DNA of 48,542 nt from an uncultured Oscillospiraceae bacterium (GCA_900543795.1 UQSH01000007.1:1-48542), one strand, 5' to 3'; positions 15,901-24,801 are shown, counted from the stretch's first letter. Made by a program: numbers and translations. Notes: a model not told the origin generated them from the letters alone.

Positions 15901-16985
15901 TATTTGTTCTCCTCCTCAAAGCGCTTCATAAATTCAACGAGCTTAACAACGCCCTCTGTTGGCATGGCGTTATAGATAGAAGCACGCATACCGCCAACCG
16001 ACCTGTGGCCTTTAAGATTAACAAAGCCTGCTTCGGTTGCCTCCTTGATGAATTTTGCATTGAGCTCATCGCTGTCTGTTACAAACGGAACATTCATAAG
16101 AGAGCGGTCCTCGGGAACAACCGTTCCCTTAAACATTTCGCTTGAATCAAGGAAATCATAAAGAATTTTTGCCTTTTCCTCGTTGTGCTTCTTCATACCC
16201 TCAAGGCCGCCATAGGTTTCCTTAATCCATTCAAGAACGAGCTTGCAGATATAAATTGTCCAGCAAGGAGGAGTGTTATAAAGAGAATCGGCGTCTGCCT
16301 GAATCTTATAATCCATCATAACAGGGCATATATCACGGGCATTGCCGAGAAGATCCTCACGAACGATAACAACAACAAGTCCTGCGGGGGCAACATTCTT
16401 TTGCGCGCCGAAATATACAACGCCGAATTTTGAAATATCAAGCGGCTCGGAAAGAGCACACGATGAAACATCGGCAATAAGCACTTTATCACCAACGGGA
16501 GGAAGCTCCTGATACTTTGTTCCGTAAATAGTGTTATTAAGGCAGATATAAACATAATCTGCATCCTCACGGAAATCCTCGGCCTTTGTTTTAGGAATAT
16601 AGGAAAAGGTTTTATCTGCCGAGGAAGCAGCGGCAACAACATCGCCGTATTTCTGCGCTTCCTGATATGCCTTTTTAGCCCACTGGCCTGTGATGATATA
16701 ATCTGCCTTGCCGTTTTTATTCATAAAGTTAAGCGGAATTGCAGAAAACTGTGCGGAAGCACCGCCTTGAAGAAACAGAACCTTATAATTATCCGGAATT
16801 TGATAAAGCTCTCTCATAAGCGCTTCTGCTTCCTTAATAATGTCATCAAACACCTTTGAACGGTGGCTCATTTCCATAACGGACTGTCCCGAGCCCTTAT
16901 AATCAAGTATCTCTGCTCCCGCTTTTTCAAGAACGGAAACAGGAAGTGTTGACGGACCTGCGCTGAAATTATAAACTCTTGCCAT
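15900..16985 (-). CDS. serC: Phosphoserine aminotransferase
   Basis: 361-aa PLP enzyme, second step of serine synthesis (phosphohydroxypyruvate plus glutamate to phosphoserine). Landmarks are VYNFSAGPSTLP at the start, LFLQGGASAQF, DVSSCALSEPLDI and the PLP lysine in YFGAQKNVAPAGL; the C-terminus has GHRSVGGMRASIYNAMP. First gene of the serC-serA operon, with its own promoter at 17034. No serB phosphatase gene is present in the window. Confidence 0.96.
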   Translation of the reverse strand: MARVYNFSAGPSTLPVSVLEKAGAEILDYKGSGQSVMEMSHRSKVFDDIIKEAEALMRELYQIPDNYKVLFLQGGASAQFSAIPLNFMNKNGKADYIITGQWAKKAYQEAQKYGDVVAAASSADKTFSYIPKTKAEDFREDADYVYICLNNTIYGTKYQELPPVGDKVLIADVSSCALSEPLDISKFGVVYFGAQKNVAPAGLVVVIVREDLLGNARDICPVMMDYKIQADADSLYNTPPCWTIYICKLVLEWIKETYGGLEGMKKHNEEKAKILYDFLDSSEMFKGTVVPEDRSLMNVPFVTDSDELNAKFIKEATEAGFVNLKGHRSVGGMRASIYNAMPTEGVVKLVEFMKRFEEENK

Positions 16986-17033
16986 AAAAATATCCTCTCT
17001 TTCTTATTGGCTTATTTTTCTAATGCGTGTTCT

Positions 17034-17061
17034 ATTATAAAGATGTTTAACTTTTTGTCAA
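17034..17061 (-). promoter_or_regulatory. Promoter of serC-serA
   Basis: Minus strand: TTGACA (complement of 17056-17061), 16-bp spacer, TATAAT (complement of 17034-17039). The leader is short (about 40 bases) with no riboswitch or T-box structure. Confidence 0.8.
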
Positions 17062-17144
17062 TGCCTAAGTGAAAAGTTTGTTAGAAATAACGATAGATTG
17101 ATAATCTTTTAACAATATTGTATGAAGTACCGTTCAATTTTGTT

Positions 17145-17182
17145 AAAAAAGCGCAGAATTTCATTAATTTGAAACTCTGCGC
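17145..17182 (-). terminator. Terminator of the sortase-like operon
   Basis: Long stem: gcgcaga (17151-17157) with tctgcgc (17176-17182), extended by ttca/tgaa pairing toward the loop. Six Ts follow on the minus strand (complement of 17145-17150). Confidence 0.8.
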
Positions 17183-17203
17183 CGTAAAATCAGCATTTTA
17201 AAT

Positions 17204-18043
17204 TTATAATTTCCGCCTGTTATTTTTTCTCTTTTTAACGGCTTCAACATTTAAAAGAATGATTGTTCCCACAGCCGTTTCAATCAAGCCGAGCAAAATC
17301 ATAAACATAAAAAAGAGATTTAAAACAGAGCAAAATGCCTCATAATATGCCTGAGGCGAAATAAGCAATCCTTTTCCGAAGCCCGATAAAAGAGAAATCA
17401 GCGCCGTTAAAGAAAGCGCAATTCCGCAGGCAGATATTCCCGCACCGACATAGCCGAATGAATTATTCTTGCCCGAATACAGAATAAACATAAGAATAAC
17501 ACACACAAGACACGACACAAACGCTATCAGGGCAAGTCCGGGAGAATAATCCTTTATTGCATTAACGATAACCCGAAGATAATCGGAGCTTTGCAGAGTG
17601 CAGGTTTGAAGATATATTTCAGCCGCCTCCTGTGCTGCTCTTTCAACATCATCCTCTTTAAACTTAATATTATTACCGTTTAAATATTCAAGGCACATAT
17701 TATAGAAATAATCCTTTTTATTCTCGAAAAAGGATTTTGAGCTTTCATTTGAATAAATCATCAAAACAGAATGTCTTACAGCGTCCTCGGTTGGATTTTC
17801 CGTTTCGATATTTTTAAACACCCTTGACGGTATTGAGCTTTTGGCGGCAAGCGCATCAAACTGCATATTGAGTTGATTTTCACATTCGCCCACAAGCTCA
17901 TCGCTTACCATAACACGAGATATAAAAGCACCGTTGCCGAAGGTGCTCCTAACAAGAAAAACGAATGACAGGGCAGTCATTGAAAAAGCAAGCACAACAG
18001 TCAGCAAAACGCTTATAATGCTTCTTGATTTTGATAAAGTCAT
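17204..18043 (-). CDS. Uncharacterised membrane protein with large extracytoplasmic loop
   Basis: 279 aa, not recognised. It has an N-terminal transmembrane helix (about 10-32), an external segment of roughly 120 residues rich in acidic and aromatic residues, then three hydrophobic helices (about 168-190, 198-222, 236-262) and a very basic tail (KKRKNNRRKL) that should be cytoplasmic. No enzyme motif is visible. It is the last gene of a three-gene operon, 6 bases after the sortase-like gene. Confidence 0.7.
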   Translation of the reverse strand: MTLSKSRSIISVLLTVVLAFSMTALSFVFLVRSTFGNGAFISRVMVSDELVGECENQLNMQFDALAAKSSIPSRVFKNIETENPTEDAVRHSVLMIYSNESSKSFFENKKDYFYNMCLEYLNGNNIKFKEDDVERAAQEAAEIYLQTCTLQSSDYLRVIVNAIKDYSPGLALIAFVSCLVCVILMFILYSGKNNSFGYVGAGISACGIALSLTALISLLSGFGKGLLISPQAYYEAFCSVLNLFFMFMILLGLIETAVGTIILLNVEAVKKRKNNRRKL

Positions 18044-18049
18044 AGGCGC

Positions 18050-18688
18050 CTACTCCTCAACTGCCGCACCGCTTATCATTTCGGCGGTTACAACATAATA
18101 CTTACTGCTTATTCCTGCGCCCTCGTCGAAGTTTGTATAGATAATAATACCGTGCTTAACATTGGGATTGCGGGAGAAAACATTGCTTTCGCCCGTTACG
18201 GCGTCTGCATTAATAACCTTAAATTCATAATCGCCGTAGCAAAGGGAAAGTGTAAAAGTGTCGCCCTTCTCAAGATTATACAAAAACTGCATTTGAGTTT
18301 TATAGCCGTATATGTATGCTGCTCCCGTTTCGCCGGGGAGCCTTTCGCCGACGAGCGATGCGCCCTTTAATGTGTTATAATAATCGGCATTATAAATCAG
18401 ATTAAGCGGTTGACCGTCTGCATTCAGCGTTCCGATTTCCGTGTTGCCTTCGGTTATACCGAGGGAGCCTTTGCTGATGACCGCCTGAGAGGAAAGGTTC
18501 TTCTGCGCCTCAACCGTTTTTGCCTCGCAAAACGAAGCAAGGCAAAGCTCTTCATTGTATAATGCAACATAATGCTTTACAAACGGAGTCAGCGAAAAAA
18601 CAACTGCCGTTACCGCAACAGCGGTTATCAACGGAAAAATAACGCCCTTTTCTATAAAGCTTTTTGAAAGCCGAGAATCATTGCTCAT
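18050..18688 (-). CDS. Sortase-fold protein lacking catalytic residues
   Basis: 212-aa membrane-anchored protein (helix about 15-38, then outside). Residues 85-205 align by eye with the sortase core: LKGASLVGERLPGETGAA matches the sortase segment before the active-site His; YNLEKGDTFTLSL matches the L..GD stretch; IIIYTNF and KYYVVTAE match the strands carrying Cys and Arg. In place of catalytic His-Cys-Arg I read Tyr129, Asn186 and Lys196, so transpeptidase activity is unlikely. I read it as a pseudo-sortase, possibly a structural or binding protein. It overlaps the upstream gene by 4 bases (ATGA). Assignment rests on pattern recognition, not a search. Confidence 0.6.
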   Translation of the reverse strand: MSNDSRLSKSFIEKGVIFPLITAVAVTAVVFSLTPFVKHYVALYNEELCLASFCEAKTVEAQKNLSSQAVISKGSLGITEGNTEIGTLNADGQPLNLIYNADYYNTLKGASLVGERLPGETGAAYIYGYKTQMQFLYNLEKGDTFTLSLCYGDYEFKVINADAVTGESNVFSRNPNVKHGIIIYTNFDEGAGISSKYYVVTAEMISGAAVEE

Positions 18689-19530
18689 TGCTGGGTTCCT
18701 GCCTGATTAAGCGCATTTTGAAGCACATTTGCCTTGTTCTTTTTAGGCTTGAATGCGGGCGGATTTTTAAGCTTTTTAGTCCACCTGTTATTTTTAGCGG
18801 TTATCTTATTAATCTCGTGAACGGGACCTGCCATATATTCAGTCATATATTTATCGGCAACCGCCATCATTTGCGGATCGTTTTTCATTTCGCCCAAAAT
18901 GGTTACGCCGATAATATCCTGAACCTCATTTGTTCCGTCCTCATAAACCTCGCCGAGCATTTTGAAAAGCTTTTTCTGCTCTGCCTCTGTTCCGTTTTTG
19001 ATAACATCAATAACCTTCGGAGTGCCTATTTCGGTAAAGAAGGTTTCGGGAAGAAATTCGCCGTAATCTGAAATATTCTGCTTAATGGCTTCCTTAAACT
19101 CCGGATAAAGAACGCCGAAGCGGTTTGCAAGTGAATCCGTGTCATAGCTGATGGTGCCGTTTTTCGCCTTTGATCTTGAAACAGCCTTCGGCATTTTTAT
19201 TTTATCAATATCAACCTTTTTTCTTGAAGCGAAAATTGATGTTATTTCATCAGCAATTTCATTTGACGCAGAGCGGCAATCCTTTTCATCAACAACAGAC
19301 AAATCAAAAAGCGTTTTTGAAACGGTTTGGAATTCCGACTCCTCGGAGCTTTCCGCAGAGCATTCAAGGGAAAGAATATTCGTTTCGTTATTGTGGCAAA
19401 CTCTGAAAAGACCTTTATTGCCTTTATATGTTAAATTTTCGCCGTTGCTTTTAAGCCTTGAAAAGCCAAGCTCCTTAACGGTGTTTTCAAGATTTTTTTC
19501 AATTAATCTGTAAGCCTCGTTAATTTCCAT
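18685..19530 (-). CDS. Uncharacterised cytosolic protein
   Basis: 281 aa with no signal or membrane segment. The N-terminal 90 residues look like a small alpha/beta domain (MEINEAYRLIEKNLENTVKELGF..., with the strand pair LTYKGNKGLFRV). The middle is helical and charged, and the C-terminus is highly basic (NRWTKKLKNPP..KPKKNKAN), perhaps binding nucleic acid or membrane. First gene of the operon with the sortase-like and membrane proteins, transcribed from 19585-19613. I do not recognise a family. Confidence 0.7.
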   Translation of the reverse strand: MEINEAYRLIEKNLENTVKELGFSRLKSNGENLTYKGNKGLFRVCHNNETNILSLECSAESSEESEFQTVSKTLFDLSVVDEKDCRSASNEIADEITSIFASRKKVDIDKIKMPKAVSRSKAKNGTISYDTDSLANRFGVLYPEFKEAIKQNISDYGEFLPETFFTEIGTPKVIDVIKNGTEAEQKKLFKMLGEVYEDGTNEVQDIIGVTILGEMKNDPQMMAVADKYMTEYMAGPVHEINKITAKNNRWTKKLKNPPAFKPKKNKANVLQNALNQAGTQQ

Positions 19531-19584
19531 AAAAATACTCCTGTTTTTACAAAATTATATAATCATCCATTATACATAGTTGGT

Positions 19585-19613
19585 ATTATAACATTAATTT
19601 ATCAATTTGTCAT
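19585..19613 (-). promoter_or_regulatory. Promoter of the sortase-like operon
   Basis: Minus strand: ATGACA (complement of 19608-19613), 17-bp spacer, TATAAT (complement of 19585-19590). A second TATAAT (complement of 19569-19574) lies closer to the gene but has a poor -35 box. Confidence 0.6.
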
Positions 19614-19649
19614 TACTTTATTTTTAAAATATATTTTAAATTATAATTG

Positions 19650-19678
19650 TTGAATTTGAATTGATGTTGTGTTACAAT
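19650..19678 (+). promoter_or_regulatory. Promoter of the DUF1934-argS operon
   Basis: TTGAAT (19650-19655), 17-bp spacer, TACAAT (19673-19678). The leader is too short for a T-box. Confidence 0.7.
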
Positions 19679-19700
19679 ATAACGAATATACGAGGAGCAA

Positions 19701-20138
19701 ATGGATATAATGAAAAAAATTCTTATTGAGCTGAAAGGAACTCAGCGCTTCGGAAACGAAAAGGATTCGATTGAGCTTTCAACCTTCGGAACACTGAGAG
19801 ACGACGGAAAATCATATATTATCCGTTACAGCGAAGAGCAGGAGCCGCCCGAGGCACCCGTAAAAATCACGGTTAAGGTAAAAAAAGACCTTTCAAGTGT
19901 TGAAATGACAAGGCTCGGCACCGCTCACAGCAGTCTTTTTATTGAAAAATCAAGGAGAAATCTTTGCAGCTACAACACAGAATACGGCAATATGCTTATG
20001 GGAGTTTACGGCAAAGAGATTGAATTTGAAAAAGAGGACGGCACAGGAAGGTTTTTATTTGAATACGATATTGATTTTAACGGCTCCGTTGCTTCGCGAA
20101 ACAAGGTTGATTTAAGCTATACCGTTAAAAGCAATTGA
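19701..20138 (+). CDS. DUF1934 (YwiB-like) protein
   Basis: 145-aa cytosolic beta-rich protein matching the YwiB/DUF1934 family, a small calycin-like barrel of unknown function. The family commonly sits directly upstream of argS in Firmicutes (as ywiB does in Bacillus subtilis), exactly as here. Two starts are possible: ATG 19701 (5 bases from GAGG) or ATG 19710; I keep the first. argS follows after 33 bases in the same transcript. Confidence 0.85.
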   Translation: MDIMKKILIELKGTQRFGNEKDSIELSTFGTLRDDGKSYIIRYSEEQEPPEAPVKITVKVKKDLSSVEMTRLGTAHSSLFIEKSRRNLCSYNTEYGNMLMGVYGKEIEFEKEDGTGRFLFEYDIDFNGSVASRNKVDLSYTVKSN

Positions 20139-20171
20139 AAATAACGAAATAACGAAAACGGAGAAATTAAA

Positions 20172-21860
20172 ATGTCTTTACTTGTAAAAGAAACTCAAAA
20201 GGAATTAAGGCTGAGAATTATTGAAGCACTCGGCAGAGCAGTTGCAAACGGAGAGCTTCCCGCAGAGCCTATTCCCGATTTTATAATTGAAAAGCCGGCA
20301 AACAGCGCAAACGGCGATTTTTCGGCAAATGTTGCGCTTGCAGGTGCAAGAGCATTCAAAAAGGCTCCAAGGGCAATTGCCGAAAGCATAGTCGGAAATA
20401 TTGACCTTGACGACACTCTTTTTGAAAAGGTTGAAATTGCGGGACCGGGCTTTTTAAATTTTTATTTATCGCAACAGTATTACACGGAAATTATCAAGGA
20501 TATTGCGGCAAAGGGCGAGGACTACGGCAAATCGGATTACGGCAAGGGCAAAAGAGTTCTTGTTGAATTCGTTTCCGCCAACCCAACAGGACCTATGCAC
20601 ATAGGCAACGCAAGAGGCGGTGCTATCGGCGACTGCCTTTCATCTGTTCTTGAATGGGCAGGCTATGATGTTAGCAGAGAATTTTATGTTAATGATGCAG
20701 GAAACCAAATTGAAAAATTTGCAACCTCGCTTGAGGTGCGCTATCTTCAAATTTATAAGGACGGCATTGAAATGCCCGAGGATGCATACAAGGGTGCGGA
20801 TATAACGGCGCACGCACAGGCATTTGCAAAGGAATACGGCGATAAATTCGTTGAAGCAGAAAGTGCAGACAGAAGAAAGGCGCTTGTTGATTTTGCATTG
20901 CCTAAAAACATTGCGGGGCTTGAAGGCGACCTGCTTCAATACCGCATTAAATATGATAAATGGTTTAAGGAAAGCTCGCTTCACGCAGACGGCTCCGTAA
21001 ACGATATTATAGAAAAATTCAAGTCGCTCGGCGTTACCTATGAAAAAGACGGTGCGCTTTGGTTTAAAGCCTCTGAATACGGAAACGATAAGGATGTTGT
21101 TCTCATCCGTGCAAACGGAATACCGACATATATTGTTCCCGATATCGCATATCATTATAACAAGCTTGTTACAAGAGGCTATGACAAGGCGGTTGATGTT
21201 TTGGGAGCAGACCACCACGGCTATGTTCCCCGTATGAAGGCGGCGTTATCTGCCTTGGGAATTGACGCTTCAAGGCTTGACTGCGTTATTATGCAAATGG
21301 TTCGCCTTGTTAGAAACGGAGAAACAATAAAGCTTTCAAAGCGTTCGGGAAAGGCGATAACCCTTACCACCCTGCTTGATGAAATCCCGATTGATGCGGC
21401 AAGATTTTTCTTTAATCTTCGAGAGCCGAACTCTCATTTTGATTTTGACCTTGACCTTGCTGCGCAGGAAACAAGCCAAAATCCCGTTTATTATGTTCAG
21501 TATGCACACGCCCGTATCTGCTCAATTCTTAAAAAGGCGCAGGCTGACGGAGTTGTTCTTCGCACGCCGACGGACGACGAATTAAATCTTCTTACCTCTG
21601 ACGAGGAAACGGAGCTTATTCGCCATCTCTCATCACTTACCGATGAAATTGTTGCGGCGGCAAAGGCCTATGACCCTGCCAAGATAACTCATTTTGTTAT
21701 TGAGCTTGCAACGCTTTTCCATAAGTTTTACAACGCACGGCGTGTTATGGTTGACGACGATGGACTTATGCAGGCAAGGCTTTATCTTTGCCTTGCGGTT
21801 AAGGATACTATTAAAAATATTTTAACTATGCTGAAAATTTCTGCTCCGGAAGCGATGTAA
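20172..21860 (+). CDS. argS: Arginyl-tRNA synthetase
   Basis: 562-aa class I synthetase charging tRNA-Arg. The N-terminal Add1 domain (about 1-95) is followed by VEFVSANPTGPMHIGNARGG, which holds the HIGH-type motif (HIGN). KLSKRSGKAI is the KMSKS counterpart. A DALR anticodon-binding domain sits at the C-terminus, from YYVQYAHARICSILK onward. Length is standard. No T-box leader precedes the operon. Confidence 0.97.
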   Translation: MSLLVKETQKELRLRIIEALGRAVANGELPAEPIPDFIIEKPANSANGDFSANVALAGARAFKKAPRAIAESIVGNIDLDDTLFEKVEIAGPGFLNFYLSQQYYTEIIKDIAAKGEDYGKSDYGKGKRVLVEFVSANPTGPMHIGNARGGAIGDCLSSVLEWAGYDVSREFYVNDAGNQIEKFATSLEVRYLQIYKDGIEMPEDAYKGADITAHAQAFAKEYGDKFVEAESADRRKALVDFALPKNIAGLEGDLLQYRIKYDKWFKESSLHADGSVNDIIEKFKSLGVTYEKDGALWFKASEYGNDKDVVLIRANGIPTYIVPDIAYHYNKLVTRGYDKAVDVLGADHHGYVPRMKAALSALGIDASRLDCVIMQMVRLVRNGETIKLSKRSGKAITLTTLLDEIPIDAARFFFNLREPNSHFDFDLDLAAQETSQNPVYYVQYAHARICSILKKAQADGVVLRTPTDDELNLLTSDEETELIRHLSSLTDEIVAAAKAYDPAKITHFVIELATLFHKFYNARRVMVDDDGLMQARLYLCLAVKDTIKNILTMLKISAPEAM

Positions 21861-21873
21861 AGAGGAGTTGCCT

Positions 21874-23295
21874 ATGGCTTCAATAAAAAATAAAGCACTT
21901 CATTCGGTTGGAAATGTTCTTGTTAAATACATTTATAAAAACCCGCAAAGAAACATGCTTAGACTTGTTAAGGTTGGCAAGGCGGTTGCGGGAAAAATGT
22001 ATCCCGAAAGCACATTCACAAAGCCGATTGATATCATTTCAAACAAGGATAATATTTGGCACGAATATCTCTTTAACGGATTAAATGATATAAACAGAGA
22101 TTTATTTCGCCGTGCAGCACTTACCTTTGCGATTGATTTAGGTCTTGAAGGAACCTCAACGCTTCGTAAAAGGCGTGATGAGCTTCATTGCAATATTCCG
22201 TGGGTTGTTTTGCTTGACCCAACCTCTGCCTGCAATTTGAAATGCAAGGGCTGTTGGGCGGCTGAATACGGGCACAAATCAAATCTTTCACTTGATGAAA
22301 TGCGCAAAATAATAAGAGAAAGCAAGGAGCTCGGAACTCATTTCTTTATGTTTACGGGCGGCGAGCCTCTTATTCGCAAAAATGATATAATTACTCTTGC
22401 AAGGGAAAACAGCGACTGCATTTTCCTTGCATTTACAAACGGAACGCTTGTTGACGACGATTTTTGCAAAGCTCTTCTTGAATGCGGTAATTTCGGGCTT
22501 GCACTTTCCATTGAGGGAACGCCTGAAACAAACGACGGCAGGCGAGGCAACGGCGCTTACGATAAAACGATAGAGGCAATGCGCCTGCTTAAAAAGCACG
22601 GCTGCATTTTCGGCACCTCTGTTTGCTACACGAGCCAAAACTACGAAGCCGTTACCTCTGATGAATTTTACGACAAAATGATTGCAGAGGGTGCTAAATA
22701 TATGTGGTATTTCCACTATATGCCCGTCGGCTCCGACGCTGACACCTCGCTGCTTCTTACACCCGAGCAGAGAGAGCATGTTTACCGTGAAATAAGGGCT
22801 AAACGAGATTCAAAAACGGGAAAGCCTATTTTCACTGTTGACTTTCAAAATGATGCGGAATTCGTAGGCGGCTGCATTGCCGGTGGAAGAAATTATTTTC
22901 ATGTTAATTCCGAGGGCGATGTTGAGCCATGCGTTTTCATTCACTATTCGGATTCAAACATAAGGGAAAAATCAATTCTTGAATGCCTTAAATCTCCGTT
23001 ATTCAAGGAATATTATCACGGCCAGCCGTTTAACAAAAATATGCTTCGCCCCTGCCCCATGCTTGAAAATCCGCAGGCACTTCGCAAAATGGTTGAAAGA
23101 AGCGGTGCAAAATCAACAAACCTGCTTTGCGCAGAAACGGCAGACGCACTTTGCGCAAAGTGCGACGGTTATTCAAAGGCCTGGGCGCCAAAGGCAAAGG
23201 AGATTTGGGAGGAAAAGAAACGCTTTAAGCCGTTCACTCAGTATTACAGAGATACTCCCGAGGGAAGGCTTGATTACAAGCCCGAGGATTTTTAG
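21874..23295 (+). CDS. Radical SAM protein with SPASM-like C-terminal cysteines
   Basis: 473 aa. The cluster motif CNLKCKGC (Cys120, 124, 127) is in a radical SAM domain of about residues 105-300; FTGGEPLIRK is the GGE SAM-binding motif. The C-terminal third has further cysteines (GGCIAGG, DVEPCVF, LRPCPML, NLLCAE, DALCAKCDGY) that could bind auxiliary Fe-S clusters. The unusual 100-residue N-terminal extension is helical and basic. The reaction is unknown. Start ATG 21874 is 6 bases after GAGGAG; a TTG two codons earlier abuts that site. It follows argS by 13 bases and ends at a terminator. Confidence 0.88.
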   Translation: MASIKNKALHSVGNVLVKYIYKNPQRNMLRLVKVGKAVAGKMYPESTFTKPIDIISNKDNIWHEYLFNGLNDINRDLFRRAALTFAIDLGLEGTSTLRKRRDELHCNIPWVVLLDPTSACNLKCKGCWAAEYGHKSNLSLDEMRKIIRESKELGTHFFMFTGGEPLIRKNDIITLARENSDCIFLAFTNGTLVDDDFCKALLECGNFGLALSIEGTPETNDGRRGNGAYDKTIEAMRLLKKHGCIFGTSVCYTSQNYEAVTSDEFYDKMIAEGAKYMWYFHYMPVGSDADTSLLLTPEQREHVYREIRAKRDSKTGKPIFTVDFQNDAEFVGGCIAGGRNYFHVNSEGDVEPCVFIHYSDSNIREKSILECLKSPLFKEYYHGQPFNKNMLRPCPMLENPQALRKMVERSGAKSTNLLCAETADALCAKCDGYSKAWAPKAKEIWEEKKRFKPFTQYYRDTPEGRLDYKPEDF

Positions 23296-23324
23296 CATAA
23301 CCGTTGTTAAAAAGTAAATATAAA

Positions 23325-23366
23325 AAAGGAAACGCTTCGGGGTTATATGTTCTCCGAAGCGTTTTT
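23325..23366. terminator. Bidirectional terminator between radical SAM and PHP genes
   Basis: 11-bp perfect stem aaacgcttcgg (23330-23340) / ccgaagcgttt (23354-23364), with T-rich tails on both strands. Confidence 0.85.
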
Positions 23367-23378
23367 CATTGTGATAAA

Positions 23379-24335
23379 TTATTCGCAGTAAACGGGGCTT
23401 GTTACGGCAAGAATTTTTCTTTTGCCGTTTACCGTTCCCCAAAGCTCTGCACGGTACCATCTGCCTGCTTCAATTTTAAGGCGAACATGACGCTCATCGC
23501 ACCTTGCTTCAAGAACGGTTTTTCCGCCGTTTGAAACAATCCTGATTGTTTCATATTCAACGGCTTCCTTGCCGGCGTTCTTTTCTCTTGAATGTAAATC
23601 CGTAAAGAAGCTGAAGGTTACATTTCCCTTTGGAATTGTTGCGCCGAGACCATAGGCTTTGCCGAGGCGATGAACTCTGAAAATCAGCTTTGCACCTGTT
23701 GAAACAACTGTTTTTCCGAGCCTTATTGCACGCAGAGTGCCCTGCTCGGTGGCAATGCCGTTTTCATAATGAAGATAGGTGCAGCCGTAATGACTGTTGC
23801 TGTCTGACGGGCGGTGCCAATCTCTGCCGTAGGTTGCGCAGATATGATAGCCCCTGTCAAGCAGAGCAGTCCAAAGCTGCATAGCCAAATCGTTTTCAAA
23901 GTTGCTTTCCGAAAACGCCTCGTGCCATATCTCGATATAATCAACATTTCGCCAATTGCGAATATTGAATTCCCATCGGCCGCCCGTGCACATAGGAGAG
24001 CCGAGCTGAAACGGATGGGCAATGCCTGCAACACCGCCTGCGGCGTGAATTTCCTTTATTTTTTCATCTATATTATCTGGTGTTGCGTTACGCCAATCAA
24101 CAAACGACCTTGCGCCGAGAACAAGAAGATGGCCGAAATATGTTGTCCATTCAATGCCCCTGACAAACGGGCATATATTTTCATCAAGCTCGCCGACGCC
24201 CGAAAAGGTGTTGTGGTCTGTGAGCGCAATTAGTGAAAGGTGATCCTCTGCGGCGGCGTGTTGAAGCTCACTTACGGTAAATCCGCCGTCTGAATGAACT
24301 GTGTGGCAATGAAGCTCAACAGGAAGATAACTCAT
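23379..24335 (-). CDS. CehA/McbA-type PHP metallohydrolase
   Basis: 318 aa. PHP metal motifs: HCHTVHSDG (His9, His11), LIALTDHNTF, RGIEWTTYFGHLLVLG, GIAHPFQ and the late TYGRDWHRPSD. The C-terminal 90 residues (from GKTVVSTGAKLIFRV) form a beta-rich domain. The GIEWTT..GH pattern is that of the CehA/McbA-like branch, whose members hydrolyse phosphoesters or carbamate esters. It overlaps the preceding 149-aa gene by ATGA, so the two proteins are made together and probably act together. Confidence 0.86.
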   Translation of the reverse strand: MSYLPVELHCHTVHSDGGFTVSELQHAAAEDHLSLIALTDHNTFSGVGELDENICPFVRGIEWTTYFGHLLVLGARSFVDWRNATPDNIDEKIKEIHAAGGVAGIAHPFQLGSPMCTGGRWEFNIRNWRNVDYIEIWHEAFSESNFENDLAMQLWTALLDRGYHICATYGRDWHRPSDSNSHYGCTYLHYENGIATEQGTLRAIRLGKTVVSTGAKLIFRVHRLGKAYGLGATIPKGNVTFSFFTDLHSREKNAGKEAVEYETIRIVSNGGKTVLEARCDERHVRLKIEAGRWYRAELWGTVNGKRKILAVTSPVYCE

Positions 24336-24781
24336 TTTTCAGCCTCCCCCGTTATTTTCAGATTATATGAAGCCTTGCAGGCACAGCAATGAACATTAAG
24401 TGCAATTCGCCAAACGCCCTCTTCGATTTTTCCTTTAAAAAATCCGTTTGAAGCAAAGTCGGCTGATATTTCGTGGTGCTGAACATCATCCTGCCTGTGA
24501 GCGGCTCCACGGTATTTTCCGTTTTCGTCAAGTGAAAGGGTTATAAGATTTTTAACGGGCAAATAATCAATGGGATTCTCACGATTGTCGGTTCCGAGAT
24601 ATTTTTCAAGCCCTGCCGAAATCAGACTAACGGCATCTGCCCTGTTTTCCACCGTTTTGGGCGAATACGAATAATCAATTATTATTTTATCAATCCCCGA
24701 CGGAACATCAAATTCAAAATAAATATTTGTTTTATCATCCTCGGGTGTAACAAAGCCATTCTTTTCAAAAAGCGTTTTCAT
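24332..24781 (-). CDS. Uncharacterised partner of the PHP hydrolase
   Basis: 149-aa protein without signal or membrane segment; it looks all-beta (YFEFDVPSGIDKIIIDYSYSP, KITGEAEK). Such a sandwich domain is seen fused to CehA-type hydrolases in other bacteria, and here it may be the same module on a separate chain; this is inference. The CCAC near residue 132 could bind metal. Strong ribosome site (AAGGGGGAGG) and consensus promoter precede it. Confidence 0.7.
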   Translation of the reverse strand: MKTLFEKNGFVTPEDDKTNIYFEFDVPSGIDKIIIDYSYSPKTVENRADAVSLISAGLEKYLGTDNRENPIDYLPVKNLITLSLDENGKYRGAAHRQDDVQHHEISADFASNGFFKGKIEEGVWRIALNVHCCACKASYNLKITGEAEK

Positions 24782-24801
24782 ATTCCCTCCCCCTTTACAT
24801 T

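Noticed and set aside
20640..21218. 192-codon open frame on the minus strand
   Set aside because: Lies wholly opposite argS, whose frame has clear synthetase motifs; no ribosome site or family pattern.
22288..22779. 163-codon open frame on the minus strand
   Set aside because: Opposite the radical SAM gene; cysteine and lysine runs reflect the complementary codons.
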